A DNA stretch of 64,000 nt from Vreelandella olivaria (GCA_004295565.1 AP019416.1:4092001-4156000), one strand, 5' to 3'. Numbered from the stretch's first letter, positions 9,696 to 19,711 are shown. The notes: generated from the sequence alone by a model not told the origin. Numbers and translations: made by a program.

Positions 9696-10031
9696 TGACG
9701 TTACCCTTGTTTGGCTGCTTTCTTTTGGCGTGATGCGCTTCCCAAGCGGCCATCTGCTCCGGCGTGGCGGGGGCTGGTAAAGCTCTTTCCATTCGCTGTA
9801 AGGCATACCGTAAACGTACTCACGGGCCTCTTCGTAGCTGAGGCTTTCATCCCGCGCTTCAGCGGCGCTAACCAGCCATTTCGATAAGCAGTTACGGCAA
9901 AAGTCCGCCAGAATCATCAGATCGATATTCTGGACATCTTTGTTATCGTCCAGATGCTGTAGCAAGCGCCGAAACGCAGCGGCTTCAAGCTCGGTGCGCG
10001 TGGTTGGGTCTAACTCATCAAACGCTGACAT
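9688..10031 (-). CDS. DUF1244 family protein, one frameshift
   Basis: A small cytoplasmic protein of about 114 residues. The core (FRRLLQHLDDNKDVQNIDLM, FCRNCLSKWL, YEEAREYVYGMPYSEWKELYQ) matches the conserved DUF1244 family of unknown function, with the invariant FCRNCLSKW motif. Adding one C in the C5 run at 9769-9773 restores a tail (PPATPEQMAAWEAHHAKRK) and a stop overlapping the moaB ATG. Uncorrected, the frame runs into moaB. The start MSAFDELDP at 10031 is preceded by GAGGAACGGTT. Confidence 0.8.
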
Positions 10032-10087
10032 AACCGTTCCTCTCATACATGGCTTGGGTTACTTAATAACTTAACGTGAAGCATAAC

Positions 10088-10116
10088 AAAAGACACCGCC
10101 GAAAGGCGGTGTCTTA
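10088..10116 (-). terminator. Intrinsic terminator after the formate dehydrogenase operon
   Basis: A perfect 11 bp stem (AAGACACCGCC / GGCGGTGTCTT) with a four-base GAAA loop on the plus strand. Read on the minus strand it is followed by a T-rich tract (TCTTTTGTT), just after the end of the cytochrome b subunit gene. Confidence 0.85.
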
Positions 10117-10134
10117 GCGACCATTAAGTGCTTA

Positions 10135-11232
10135 TTAACTGGTTCGCGTTGCCGACGGTTCACTGCTGCCGCCAGATGACTTGCGGGCCGCCACTTCTTG
10201 TTCCGTTAGCGTTTGGTCTTTGACCTCTTCGTACCAAAGATTGTGGTGCTCTTTGGCCCAGGTCTCATCCACATAGCCTGTGGTCATACCCTCTAACGCG
10301 CCCTCGGTACCCAGCGTGCCGATATAGATATGGCCAAGGGAAACTGCGGTGAGCCCCAATGCCCCCACTGCGTGGATAATATTGGCCCACTGCATGGTGT
10401 CACGGCTCTGGTCGAAGTTGGGGAAGTCGAGCACAAAGCCGCTGGCGACTACAAGGATGCCCACCGTCGCTAACAGCCAGTACCAGGCTTTTTCGCCACC
10501 GTTGGCAAAGCCTGCATCCACATGCTTTTGCCAATCATACCGCCACCTTTCTTAAACCAGACGAGGTCGTGCTTTTGGGAATATTGTCTTTGATCAAGCT
10601 GACCAGCAGGATCACCAGCAGAATGCCAAAGATCGGCCCCAGATAGTTATGCAGCACTTTTGTCGCCGCAATCATCCAGGCCCACACCCCATCACCAAAC
10701 AGGGGCGGAACACGAACTTACCGAACAGCAGCGTCATCCCGGTCAGCGCCAGAACGATAAACAGCGTCGCTACCGTCCAGTGCAGCGCACGCTTCATCAG
10801 CGTCCAACGCAAAAGCAGGCGACCCGTGCGCGGTTGCTCAAGCTCCTTACGCCCGACAATGAAGTAGAACAGCGCGATCAGCGCCGCCATGCCAAATACC
10901 GCAATCAAGCCAAAGGGTGATACCCAGCGGTTGCGAATCTGCCGCCAGGTTTCACCACTTGAGTTGATCAGGCTGTAGTTACTGTCAGCGCGTGAATCGC
11001 GGTAGTTAGGCCCGGTCTCTCCACTGCGTACCTGGCGCCACTGGTCGGCGGTAATGCCAGGAGCGGCAGTGGTCATTTCACGATCAGGATCCGCTTGAGC
11101 AGCGGCCATTTGCGTGAAGCCGAGGCTTAGCACCAGAGCAAGCGCCACCAGCATAAAGCGCCCAATGCTCAGGGCGAGCCCTTTACCTGAGCGCGGCACC
11201 CCACCGGGTGCCTGTGCAGTCAACAGGTTCAT
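10135..11232 (-). CDS. Formate dehydrogenase cytochrome b (gamma) subunit, three frameshifts
   Basis: About 365 residues after joining frames. An N-terminal signal-like segment, a periplasmic stretch (DQWRQVRSGETGPNYRD) and then membrane segments starting at PFGLIAVFGMAALIALFYF. His residues in KRALHWTVA and in ANIIHAVGALGL / SLGHIYIGT are candidate haem ligands. The family anchors periplasmic formate dehydrogenase and passes electrons to quinone. Corrected joins read RPLFGDGVWAW (near 10711), HDLVWFKKGGGMIG (near 10573) and HVDAGFANGGEKAW (near 10527). It is the last gene of the operon, directly after the Fe-S subunit. Confidence 0.88.
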
Positions 11233-11243
11233 GACACGCCTCC

Positions 11244-11858
11244 TTACCCTTTATGGGCAGCATCATAGGCTAGGTTGTCGGCGCTGGCCTGAGGGTTATT
11301 AGACCAGGCGCCATCTTTGTGGCCGCGATGCACAACGCGCTGGCGGAAGATATCAGCCACGTCTTGAGCATCACCGGCCAGCAGCGCTTTGGTGGAGCAC
11401 ATCTCAGCACACAGCGGCAGTTTCCCTTCAGCAATGCGGTTGGAGCCGTACTTCTGGTACTCCTCTTCTTTGCTTTCGGCCGGGCCGCCCGCGCAGAAGG
11501 TGCATTTGTCCATCTTGCCACGTTCACCAAAGGCATCCTGTTGGGGAAACTGCGGGGCGCCAAACGGGCAGGCGTAGAGGCAGTAGCCGCAGCCAATGCA
11601 GAGATCCTTATCGTGCAGCACGATACCGTCATCGGTTTTGTAGAAGCAGTCGGTCGGGCAAACCGCCATACACGGCGCATCGTCACAGTGCATACAGGCC
11701 ACTGAGATAGACATTTCACTCGCTTCACCGTCGTTAAGCGTGACTACGCGGCGACGCTGAATACCCCACTCGACGTCGTTGGCATTTTTACACGCGGTGA
11801 CGCAGCCGTTGCATTCGATGCAGCGCTCGGCGTCACACATAAATTTCATTTGAGCCAT
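11244..11858 (-). CDS. Formate dehydrogenase iron-sulfur (beta) subunit
   Basis: 204 residues, frame intact. Four cysteine clusters for [4Fe-4S] centres: CIECNGCVTAC, CMHCDDAPCMAVCP, CIGCGYCLYACP, and CTFC with a later LPLCAEMC. It carries electrons from the molybdopterin subunit to the cytochrome b subunit. It lacks the C-terminal membrane helix of the E. coli FdnH/FdoH subunits, as in shorter soluble-type beta subunits. It lies 11 bases upstream of the cytochrome gene and follows fdhA by 76 bases. Confidence 0.92.
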   Translation of the reverse strand: MAQMKFMCDAERCIECNGCVTACKNANDVEWGIQRRRVVTLNDGEASEMSISVACMHCDDAPCMAVCPTDCFYKTDDGIVLHDKDLCIGCGYCLYACPFGAPQFPQQDAFGERGKMDKCTFCAGGPAESKEEEYQKYGSNRIAEGKLPLCAEMCSTKALLAGDAQDVADIFRQRVVHRGHKDGAWSNNPQASADNLAYDAAHKG

Positions 11859-11934
11859 GGTGTTCTCCTCATGCCGGTGCGGGATGGCTCCCGCACCGTC
11901 GTGCTGTCAGGTCGGTCGCGACTTTTTTCTAAGC

Positions 11935-14787
11935 TTACGCCCGCTCGATGCGGCAAATGGTGCACTTGGTCTCTTGCATCAGTGTCACCGGGTCGTAACC
12001 ATAAGTGGTCGCGGTATTGGCCGCCTCACCAATGATGTACGGATCCGACCCATCCGGGTAACGGTCGCGCAGGCTCTCGCCCTGGAACATGCCGCCAAAG
12101 TGGAACGGCATAAACGCCACGTTACGGTCAACACGTGGAGTGACCAGCGCTTTGACTTTGACACGGCCACCTTCAGCGCCTTCCACCCAGACATCGTCGC
12201 CATCTTTGATACTCAGGTCGTTGGCGTCCGCCGGGTTGATCTCGACAAACATCTCCTGCTGAAGCTCGGCGAGCCACGACATGGAGCGCGTCTCTTCACC
12301 GCCGCCTTCGTACTCAACCAGCCGCCCAGAGGTGAGAATCATCGGATATTCACCGGTGTTGTCGCGATCCTGAATGGTTTTGTACATGGTCGGCAGGCGC
12401 ATGATGGAGTCGAAATCGTCCCAGGTAGGGAAGCGCTCAACCAGATCACGGCGGGTGGTGTAGAGCGGCTCACGGTGCTTCGGCACCTGGTCGGGGAAGG
12501 TCCAAACCACGGCGCGCGCCTTGGCGTTACCGTAGGGGGCGCAGCCATGCTCGATGGTGACACGCTGGATACCGCCGGAGAGGTCGGTCTTCCAGTTTTT
12601 GCCTTCCGCCGCCTGCTTCTCTTCGGCGGTCAGGTCATCCCACCAGCCTAGGTCTTTGAGCAGTTGGTCGTTGAACTCTGGATAGCCGTCGTCAATATCG
12701 CCGCCCACCGGCGCTGACCCTTCCGCCAGAAGGTTGACGCCGTCACGCTCGATACCAAAACGGGCGCGGAAGCCCATGCCGCCTTCCATCACAGGAACGC
12801 TGGTGTCGTAAAGATTAGGCGAGCCTGGGTGGCCGAACTCTGGCGTGCCCCAGCAGGGCCATGGCAAGCCGTAGTAATCACCATCCGCCGGGCCACCCTG
12901 GGCGCGCAGGTTCTCGAAGCTGAAGGTGTGCCAGTTTTTCTGGTGCTCTTTGAGGCGCTCTGGGCTTTGACCGGTGTAGCCGACCGTCCACATACCGCTG
13001 TTGATTTCGCGCAGAATATCTTCAATCTGCGGTTCGTCACCGTTCATCTGATAGTTTTTGACCAGTTCATTACCGAAGCCCAGCTTACGGGCAAACAGGT
13101 ACATGATTTCGTGGTCGGGCTTGGACTCGAACAGCGGCTCGATCACCCGGTCACGCCACTGGATCGAACGGTTAGTCGCGGTGACACTGCCAGTGGTTTC
13201 GAACTGGGTGGCCGCTGGCAGCAGATAGACGCCATCGCTGCGATCATGCATGACCGAGGCAACGGTGGGATAAGGGTCAACGATGACCATCATCTCCAGC
13301 TTCTGCATGGCTTTTTGCATCTCGACGCCGCGGGTCTGGGAGTTAACCGCGTGGCCCCAGTAGAACATCGCTTTCAGCGCGGTACGCTGGGAGATGTTCT
13401 CGTCCTCTTCGAGCACGCCGTCGACCCAGCGGGACACCGTAATACCGGCGGTATACATGGGCTTACCATCGGCATACTCGGTGTCGTCATAGCGGCCTTT
13501 AAGCCACTCGTAGTCGAGATCCCACACCTGCGCCCAGTGCTGCCAGGCGCCTTCCGCCAAACCGTAGTAACCCGGCAATGAATCACAGCCAAGGCCCAAG
13601 TCGGTTGCGCCCTGTACGTTATCGTGGCCGCGCAGGATGTTAGCGCCACCACCTGCCACACCGATATTCCCCAGCGCCAGCTCAAGAATGCAGTAAGCGC
13701 GGGTATTGTTGTTACCGGTGGTGTGCTGGGTGCCGCCCATACACCAAACCACACAACCAGGCCGGTTGTCGGAAAGACGTTTGGCGACATCAAACATTTC
13801 GGCTTCGGGCACGCCAGTGACTTCTTCTACAACGCTGGGCGGGAAGTTGGCGACTTCAGCGCGCACTTCATCCATACCGTAAACGCGCTGATTGATGTAC
13901 TCGTTGTCTTCCCAGCCGTTTTCAAAAATGTGCCACAACAAGCCCCAGATATAGGCAACGTCCGAACCGGGGCGTAGACGCACGTACTTGTTGGCTTTGG
14001 CGGCAGTGCGGGTAAAGCGCGGGTCAGCGACGATAATGTCGCAATTGTTACGCTCTTTGGCGATCAGGATATGTTGCATCGCCACCGGGTGCGCTTCACT
14101 GGGGTTGGAGCCAATGAACAGGATCGCCTTGCTGTTATGCATATCGTTGAGCGAGTTGGTCATCGCCCCATAACCCCAGGTATTCGCCACGCCCGCCACG
14201 GTGGTGGAGTGGCAGATACGCGCCTGGTGGTCGGTATTGTTGGTGCCCCACAGCGAAGCAAGCTTGCGCATTAAATACGCCTGCTCGTTGCTGAACTTCG
14301 CTGAGCCCAGCCAGTAAACGCTGTCCGGACCGTGCTCTTCGCGCAGCTCAAGCAGTTTGTCGCCAATTTCGTTAATGGCGTCATCCCAGCTCATTCGCTC
14401 CCACTCACCGGCCACCAGCTTCATTGGGTACTTGAGGCGCCGCGTGGAGTGGCCGTGCTGGCGCAGCGAAGCGCCTTTCGCGCAGTGCGCACCACGGTTG
14501 ATGGGGTGATCAAAAGCGGGTTCCTGCTTGGTCCAAATGCCCTCTTGAACTTCGGCATACACGCCACAACCCACTGAACAGTGGGAGCAGATGGTGCGTT
14601 TGGTCTCGACCGGCGAGTCCAGCACGGGTGTTTTGTCGGCGGCTTCTGAGCGCCGCATCATGGGCGCACCCATAAAGCCAACGGCGGCCACACCGCCGGT
14701 GGCTGCACCGCTGCGTTTAAGGAACTGGCGGCGGGAAATACCCAGCCCGGAGGCCTTTGGGGTGTCTGTTTTGCGAGTTAAGCGCAT
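11935..14787 (-). CDS. fdhA: Formate dehydrogenase catalytic (alpha) subunit, Tat-exported, Cys-type
   Basis: 950 residues in one intact frame. The N-terminus has a twin-arginine signal (SRRQFLKRSG, then a hydrophobic stretch), so the folded enzyme is exported to the periplasm. A [4Fe-4S] site follows (CSHCSVGCGV, later GAHCAKGAS). In the molybdopterin domain, HQARICHSTTV has cysteine where E. coli FdnG has selenocysteine, so no selenium recoding is needed. The C-terminal domain (MILTSGRLVEYEGGGEET, EINPADA) is the molybdopterin-binding fold. The enzyme oxidises formate to CO2. AGGAG precedes the ATG. Confidence 0.95.
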   Translation of the reverse strand: MRLTRKTDTPKASGLGISRRQFLKRSGAATGGVAAVGFMGAPMMRRSEAADKTPVLDSPVETKRTICSHCSVGCGVYAEVQEGIWTKQEPAFDHPINRGAHCAKGASLRQHGHSTRRLKYPMKLVAGEWERMSWDDAINEIGDKLLELREEHGPDSVYWLGSAKFSNEQAYLMRKLASLWGTNNTDHQARICHSTTVAGVANTWGYGAMTNSLNDMHNSKAILFIGSNPSEAHPVAMQHILIAKERNNCDIIVADPRFTRTAAKANKYVRLRPGSDVAYIWGLLWHIFENGWEDNEYINQRVYGMDEVRAEVANFPPSVVEEVTGVPEAEMFDVAKRLSDNRPGCVVWCMGGTQHTTGNNNTRAYCILELALGNIGVAGGGANILRGHDNVQGATDLGLGCDSLPGYYGLAEGAWQHWAQVWDLDYEWLKGRYDDTEYADGKPMYTAGITVSRWVDGVLEEDENISQRTALKAMFYWGHAVNSQTRGVEMQKAMQKLEMMVIVDPYPTVASVMHDRSDGVYLLPAATQFETTGSVTATNRSIQWRDRVIEPLFESKPDHEIMYLFARKLGFGNELVKNYQMNGDEPQIEDILREINSGMWTVGYTGQSPERLKEHQKNWHTFSFENLRAQGGPADGDYYGLPWPCWGTPEFGHPGSPNLYDTSVPVMEGGMGFRARFGIERDGVNLLAEGSAPVGGDIDDGYPEFNDQLLKDLGWWDDLTAEEKQAAEGKNWKTDLSGGIQRVTIEHGCAPYGNAKARAVVWTFPDQVPKHREPLYTTRRDLVERFPTWDDFDSIMRLPTMYKTIQDRDNTGEYPMILTSGRLVEYEGGGEETRSMSWLAELQQEMFVEINPADANDLSIKDGDDVWVEGAEGGRVKVKALVTPRVDRNVAFMPFHFGGMFQGESLRDRYPDGSDPYIIGEAANTATTYGYDPVTLMQETKCTICRIERA

Positions 14788-14811
14788 GGCAAATCTCCTG
14801 GCATTCCGCCG

Positions 14812-15011
14812 TCAGTCACGCAGTGAGGCGTAATAAGCACGGACGTGATCAGTCTCACGGTAGTTAACCGACTGTTTTTCGTTTTTCACCGGGGCCGTTT
14901 CGGCCTGGGCCAGAGTGACATGGCCGACAGCCGCTGCAGCGCCAGCAGCAGCGGTTCCCAACCAACGGTTTTCATAAACCGGCGGCGCTCAGCGTTGTGT
15001 GACGGTTGCAT
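14812..15011 (-). CDS. Small Tat-signal protein of the formate dehydrogenase region, one frameshift
   Basis: A 66-residue protein after correcting a one-base shift near 14958. It starts MQPSHNAERRRFMKTVG (twin-arginine-like RRRFMK), continues with an Ala/Gly-rich segment (GTAAAGAAAAVGHVTLAQAE) and ends NYRETDHVRAYYASLRD. This matches the known class of short Tat-target proteins found just upstream of fdhA, whose role is unclear. The ATG follows GGAGAAACCC. It lies 24 bases upstream of fdhA in the same operon. Uncorrected, it would stop after about 43 residues. Confidence 0.8.
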
Positions 15012-15095
15012 GGGTTTCTCCTCTTGCATGCTTTTTTTTATGCGGGTCTTTTTATGCTGTTTTTGCTTTTTGCTGTTTCTTTTATGAAGCCTGCG

Positions 15096-15710
15096 TTACG
15101 GCTCAAGAATACGCACTGGCGTATGGCCCGCATCAACCCTCAAGCGAGCCTGTTCACTCTCCATAAAAGCGCCACCCAACTGCCCCAGCGCTGCATAGAA
15201 AGCGGTGTCTACCTGCCCAAGGTCGGCAAAACAACTGGCCGCCCAAGGGGCTAAATGTTGGTCAAAGAAATAGCGCTGCTCGGCGCTTTCGGCGTCAATC
15301 AGCATCGCCATCACTTCACACAGGGCCGCCAAATGATCTTCAGGATCCCGAGTATGCTCACTGCGTTCAAAACCGAGCATTTTTAGGTCTTGGCGCAGCG
15401 CCACCAGCGCCGCTTCCATCAATTCGCCGTTGCGGTACCAGGAGGCATAGGGCACTACCTCACCTTGAATTACACCAACCAGGTGGCGAAAGTGCGCTCG
15501 CTGCAGTCCCTCAGTATTCGTACCGTTGGCGGCGAAAGCCAACGCCTGCCAGCACTCTGCCAAGCGGCTGCCATCTTGCTCGATAGCTAGCTCAGCCAAC
15601 CAGTCGAGTAACTCAGTATCCGGCGGTTGGCGCAGCAACGTGGCTAACAGCCGGTAGATATCAGCGCGTAGCGCATCGGCTTCTTTGAGCGTGGGCAGTG
15701 CATCCGTCAT
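15096..15710 (-). CDS. TorD/DmsD-family molybdoenzyme chaperone
   Basis: 204 residues, all-helical in appearance, start MTDALPTLKEADALRADIYRL. Family features are an N-terminal helix with a LRADIYRLLATLLRQPP motif, a VVPYASWYRNGELM block (the E-PxDH-like region of this family), and late DFFDQHLAPWAA-type helices, here FFDQHLAPWAASCFADL. These cytoplasmic chaperones bind the Tat signal of the catalytic subunit and hold it until cofactor is inserted. It sits four bases after the upstream ferredoxin gene. Confidence 0.85.
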   Translation of the reverse strand: MTDALPTLKEADALRADIYRLLATLLRQPPDTELLDWLAELAIEQDGSRLAECWQALAFAANGTNTEGLQRAHFRHLVGVIQGEVVPYASWYRNGELMEAALVALRQDLKMLGFERSEHTRDPEDHLAALCEVMAMLIDAESAEQRYFFDQHLAPWAASCFADLGQVDTAFYAALGQLGGAFMESEQARLRVDAGHTPVRILEP

Positions 15711-15714
15711 CGGC

Positions 15715-17443
15715 TTATACCTTCAGTTGCGCGTCAGGATCGCGAATCATGGTTTTCCAGACATCTTTAACCCGGCAGTCTTCGCACATTTCCAGCCGGA
15801 TCATCGCATCACCGGCGAAGTAAGGGTGGTTAGCCAGTTTCTGTTTAATGGTCGCTACCGTGCTGACGGTGGCAAACGGCTTACCACAGCTAATACACTC
15901 AAACGCCGCCTCTTCGTGACAGATATGGCGCGTTTCGCGGGCATTGGAGGCCAGGAAGCCGGGCATCAGGGTAATCGCATTTTCCGGGCAGGCCTGCTCA
16001 CACAAACCACACTGCACGCAGTCCGCTTCCAGGAAGCTCAGCGCGGGTGTTTTGCCACCCGACTTCAGTGCCGGAGTCGGGCAGTTGCTGACACAGGCGT
16101 GGCACAGCGTGCAGGCATCGCTATCGACCTGAATCGCACCGTAGGCAGCGCCAACCGGCATTTCAGCCCGCTCGCCGCTAGGATTGCCCAGCTCGGCCAG
16201 GCGCGCCAGCACACGGTTCAAACGTGCACGCTTTTCTGGCTCGGGCAGGCTCAGGGGAGTCTCTGTCAATGGCGTGAGCGCCGGTAGCGCATCCCGCCCC
16301 GCTGAATCGGCAATCTCGATCAGTTTTACGCGAGCGCAATCATGGCCCAAGGCGCTCAGCAATGCATGCGCTTGAGCAACCTGGTCGGTCAAAAAAAGCA
16401 CTTAGGCGGGCAGGCATATTGGGGTGAAGCTGGATACGCACTTCAGCGGCGCCGGAGGCCAGGGCGGTTAGCCACTGGTCGTGACCGGCGGCGCCCAGCT
16501 CTTCTAGCGGGGCGTCAATGACATGGCCTGCGGGCACGACACCCGCGGCGCGCTCAGCGTCCTGGGAATCATGGGTAATAAAACGCAGCACCGGGGCTTG
16601 GCCGCCTGCTTCGCGGTAGGCACTAAGCCACGCGGAGAGGGTATCCTGTTGGCGACGGGTTTCAGGCAGGCGGAATTCGATAGCGCCAGTGGGACAGGCG
16701 CTGGTGCAACTGCCGACACCTTGGCAGAGAAACGGATCAATCTCGATATGCGACTCAATCCGCCCCTTAATGCTGGAGATGGCATCTGCCGGGCAGACGT
16801 CCAAACAGCGGGTGCAGCCAATATTGCCGCTGGTGGAGTGGGCACATAAGTCGCTATTGACCTGAAAATAGCGCGGCTTGTCGAATTCGCCCACTAGCCC
16901 TACAAAATCGTCAAGGGTATCACTGCGTTGCTCAACGTTTTGCCACTGCATCACCACATAACCTGGCGGGGGTAACTCAACGGGCAGGCAAGGAGTGGTA
17001 TTTAAATCCAGGATGAGATCGAACGCCTCTCGCTGAATCAACGCACGGGCAAGATCAAGCGGCTCATCACCATCAAGCATCGCTTTGAACATGCCCAAAT
17101 GGCCACTAATGTGCAGCTTTTCGGCTTGGCCACGGGTTAACGCCTGGGTCATAAGGATCTCGGTGGCAGCGAGCAAATCGCTATCCGTCACCTCTTGGTC
17201 AACATCTGCGGCGTTGGGCGCGGTAAAGAGCAGGGTCAATGAAGCCAAACCACGCCCTTGCAGAATACGTGCGGCCTGCCGGGTATCGCGCTCACTGCCG
17301 AGCAGCAGCGCATGACCGCGACTGTGATAGGTCACATTGGCAGGCGTCAGGTTAGCGGGCCAAGAGATACGCTGGCGTACCGTTTCCCGAGCCTCGGCAT
17401 TACGCTGGTCGTCTAAGGACGCCAGTTGGATTCGTTGGTTCAT
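15715..17443 (-). CDS. Multi-cluster 4Fe-4S protein of the formate dehydrogenase operon, one frameshift
   Basis: About 575 residues, read as two frames joined at the T7 run near 16395-16401 (NMPARLSAF... to LTDQVAQAHALLSAL). The first half holds CTRCLDVCPADAIS and CQGVGSCTSACPTGAIEF; the second half holds CTLCHACVSNCPTPAL and CVQCGLCEQACPENAI: four [4Fe-4S] motifs, plus CISCG and CEDC pairs near the end that could bind zinc or another cluster. Such proteins are regular members of proteobacterial fdh clusters; an electron-transfer or assembly role is inferred. The gap 17444-17674 upstream may hold an internal promoter. Confidence 0.82.
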
Positions 17444-17674
17444 GCGTTCTCACGGTCAGGTGAATAATTCTTATTATAATTTTGAGTTATATTATTTAAC
17501 TATTGTGGCATAACAATGCGTTGACGCTAAGTTCAGCCTATGGCGAAATCCATAAATTGCCAACCTGATTACCGTCAACGCTGCCAACGCTGGGGAGCTC
17601 TTTCGCGCCTAAACCGTTGACTCATATAGACTTAACATTGATCTCATGTTTTCGTCTTAGTATCAGATAAATAA

Positions 17675-18269
17675 TCAGACTGGTCGTCTAGCGGCGCATT
17701 TTTTTACAGTGTTGTCACTGTCAACGCAAGATATTGAGGACGTATCCTCTAACGTGACCGTTTGCTCATTGGTCGGCTCGTCGGCTGTCCGCTCTTTTGG
17801 AGACTCGGGCTCGGCGTGCTCCAGCGACTTATCCACGACCTCTTCCACTTTATGTGTCCAACGGCGTAGTGTGCTGGCGAGCTCCGAGCTCATGGGCTTC
17901 AACAGTTTGTTGTAGTCAGCATCGTAGTCGTCCAGACCATCCCGAACGTTGTAGTTACCCGTGCACCAGTCGCTTCAAGGCCTGCCTGCGTAAAGGGCCG
18001 CTTACCCCTGGTGCCATAAAAGCGCTAAAGTCGCTGCCTGCTTCCAATGTATTTGGATCAGGCAAGGTATGGTCGAGACTGCCGGGTTCTGGTTCCCGTT
18101 CTGGCACTTGCGGTGTGTCAGTTGGCTGTTGCGGCTGCTCGGTCTCGTTATAAGCCGCTGCACTCGACTCCGCAGTCGTTTCATCATTTGTGGGTGCGTC
18201 CGCGGGAGATACGTCTTCTTGCGTTGGCACATTACGCTTCAGCCGCGACCAGCGCTCTAAACGACTCAT
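17675..18269 (-). CDS. DUF3306 family protein, one frameshift
   Basis: About 195 residues in two frames. The start MSRLERWSRLKRNV is the typical DUF3306 N-terminus (short FxxRWSRxKR-like motif), followed by an acidic, Pro/Gln/Glu-rich linker, then a conserved end block FSAFMAPGVSGPLRRQALKRLV that continues in a second frame (shift near 17950) into NVRDGLDDYDADY, another family mark. The C-terminal tail is low-complexity. The family accompanies formate dehydrogenase genes; its function is unknown. The ATG overlaps the DUF3305 stop by four bases. Confidence 0.78.
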
Positions 18270-18706
18270 TCTGGCTGCTCCTTGGTGGGCGTCTCTTTGC
18301 CGCGCCCTGCCCCTTTGCGTTTCTTCTTACGCATTTCCAGCGGTGCTTCGCCGTGGCGCGCGAGATAGCTCTCAATCCAGACCTGAATCGCCATGGGCAT
18401 GGGCGCTTCGAACACCTGCTGTTCGCCATCCATCCACCCCGCCGCCACATCCTGGCTGGCAGTGATGGCATCAGGCTGTGGGGTTTGCCCAGTGAACCCA
18501 GCCCGCACAAATAGCCGTGGGGTAGCGGAGGTTAAATTAAAGCGGTAGGCAGCACGCTCGGTCATCGACAGCTGTAGGTTAAGCACATGCTCACCCTGAT
18601 CAGACAGCGCAAGCTCAGCAATGCGCCACTGGGTTAGGCTAAAGCGCCCCACCTGCTTGGCTTCGGCAATCAAGGTAATACTGACTGGGCGTAGGTTATC
18701 ACTCAT
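18266..18706 (-). CDS. DUF3305 family protein
   Basis: 146 residues from MSDNLRPVSITLIAEAKQVG. It matches the DUF3305 pattern: a short beta-rich N-terminal part with RFSLTQWRIAEL, a central RFNLTSATPRLFVRAG block, then a basic C-terminal tail (MRKKKRKGAGRG). The family is found beside DUF3306 in fdh clusters and has no assigned function. It is the first gene of the fdh operon; 117 bases separate it from the divergent fdhD. In-frame codons upstream to 18784 are not part of the family, so the start at 18706 is preferred. Confidence 0.75.
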   Translation of the reverse strand: MSDNLRPVSITLIAEAKQVGRFSLTQWRIAELALSDQGEHVLNLQLSMTERAAYRFNLTSATPRLFVRAGFTGQTPQPDAITASQDVAAGWMDGEQQVFEAPMPMAIQVWIESYLARHGEAPLEMRKKKRKGAGRGKETPTKEQPE

Positions 18707-18823
18707 AACATCAGACCTTTTGCCATAAACGGATAGCGCTTGAATAGGTAGACAAGTAAGCCTCCACGGCGCCATCATCGTCAACCCTGTCGTTTTGCGA
18801 GAACCGTTTTGCGAGGATTAGCC

Positions 18824-19711
18824 ATGCCCGCCCTTCAGCCCGCTCTTCAGATAAGCCGAGCCCGCTTACCTGCCACCACCGAGATCAGCATCGTTGATGA
18901 GTATGGCGATGCCCGCCAGCAGGCTATCGCCGCTGAAAGAGCGTTGACGGTGTACCTCAACAAACGTGAAATTGTCACATTGATGACACTGGGCGACGAT
19001 CCCGAAGCCTTGGTCGTTGGCTATCTGCGCAATCAGGGGCTGCTGCGTGCAGCAGACGATTTGCAGGCAGTGCAGGTCGACTGGGACGTCGAAGCGGCGG
19101 TGGTGATTACCCGCCATCTACCCGAGGATCTGGAAGCCCGGCTAAGCACCCGCACGGTGACCACCGGCTGCGGCCAGGGCACGGTCTTTGGTAAACTGCT
19201 CGACCAGACCGCCCTCACGACACTGCCGGACACCCCGTTGGCACAATCCACGCTTTATCAACTGCTGCAAAATCTTAATGCCTATAATGAGACCTATCGC
19301 AGTGCGGGTGCAGTGCATGGCTGTGCGCTCTGCTATCAAACCGAGGTGCTTGATTTTGTTGAAGACGTCGGTCGGCATAACGCGGTGGATACTTTGGCGG
19401 GACGCCAATGGCTGCAGCAGGCAGACAGTGCCAATGCGGATATTTTCTACACTACCGGGCGGCTGACGTCTGAGATGGTGCTGAAAGTGGCCCAAATGGG
19501 TATTAGCGTGCTGGTATCGCGCTCGGGTGTCACCCAGAAAGGCGTTGAACTGGCCGAGCGTTTTGGGGTGATGCTGATCGCCCGCGCCAAAGGCCGTCAC
19601 TTCCAGGCGATCAATACCCAAAACCGTTTAGCGCTGGACGCGATCCCGTCTCGGCCATCCCATGCCCGTTCATCTCAACAATATCGTTCATCAACGAAGG
19701 CAAACTCATGA
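18824..19711 (+). CDS. fdhD: Formate dehydrogenase accessory sulfurtransferase FdhD
   Basis: 295 residues from MPALQPALQISRARLPATT, with GAGG upstream. FdhD transfers sulfur to the molybdenum cofactor of formate dehydrogenase. Visible marks: the ERALTVYLNKREIVTLM block, TGCGQGTVFG, VHGCALCYQ, the FVEDVGRHNAVDTLAG motif and TTGRLTSEMV. From memory of the family, the usual CxxC near the middle appears here as CGQG with only the first Cys, while a separate Cys pair (GCALC) lies about 45 residues later. The stop overlaps the mobA start (ATGA). The upstream leader has a tandem CGTTTTGCGAG at 18791 and 18806. Confidence 0.92.
   Translation: MPALQPALQISRARLPATTEISIVDEYGDARQQAIAAERALTVYLNKREIVTLMTLGDDPEALVVGYLRNQGLLRAADDLQAVQVDWDVEAAVVITRHLPEDLEARLSTRTVTTGCGQGTVFGKLLDQTALTTLPDTPLAQSTLYQLLQNLNAYNETYRSAGAVHGCALCYQTEVLDFVEDVGRHNAVDTLAGRQWLQQADSANADIFYTTGRLTSEMVLKVAQMGISVLVSRSGVTQKGVELAERFGVMLIARAKGRHFQAINTQNRLALDAIPSRPSHARSSQQYRSSTKANS

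Noticed and set aside
9174-10046. A single 290-residue DUF1244-MoaB fusion
   Set aside because: Adding one C in the C5 run at 9769-9773 gives a normal DUF1244 end and a stop overlapping the moaB ATG, so two genes are the simpler reading.
14167-14260. Possible selenocysteine site in fdhA
   Set aside because: The active-site codon encodes cysteine (RICHSTTV) and there is no in-frame TGA.
11857-14577. Long plus-strand open frames opposite fdhA (for example 11857-12651 and 12829-13581)
   Set aside because: They are antisense shadows of the intact, strongly conserved fdhA gene and show no family features or ribosome sites.
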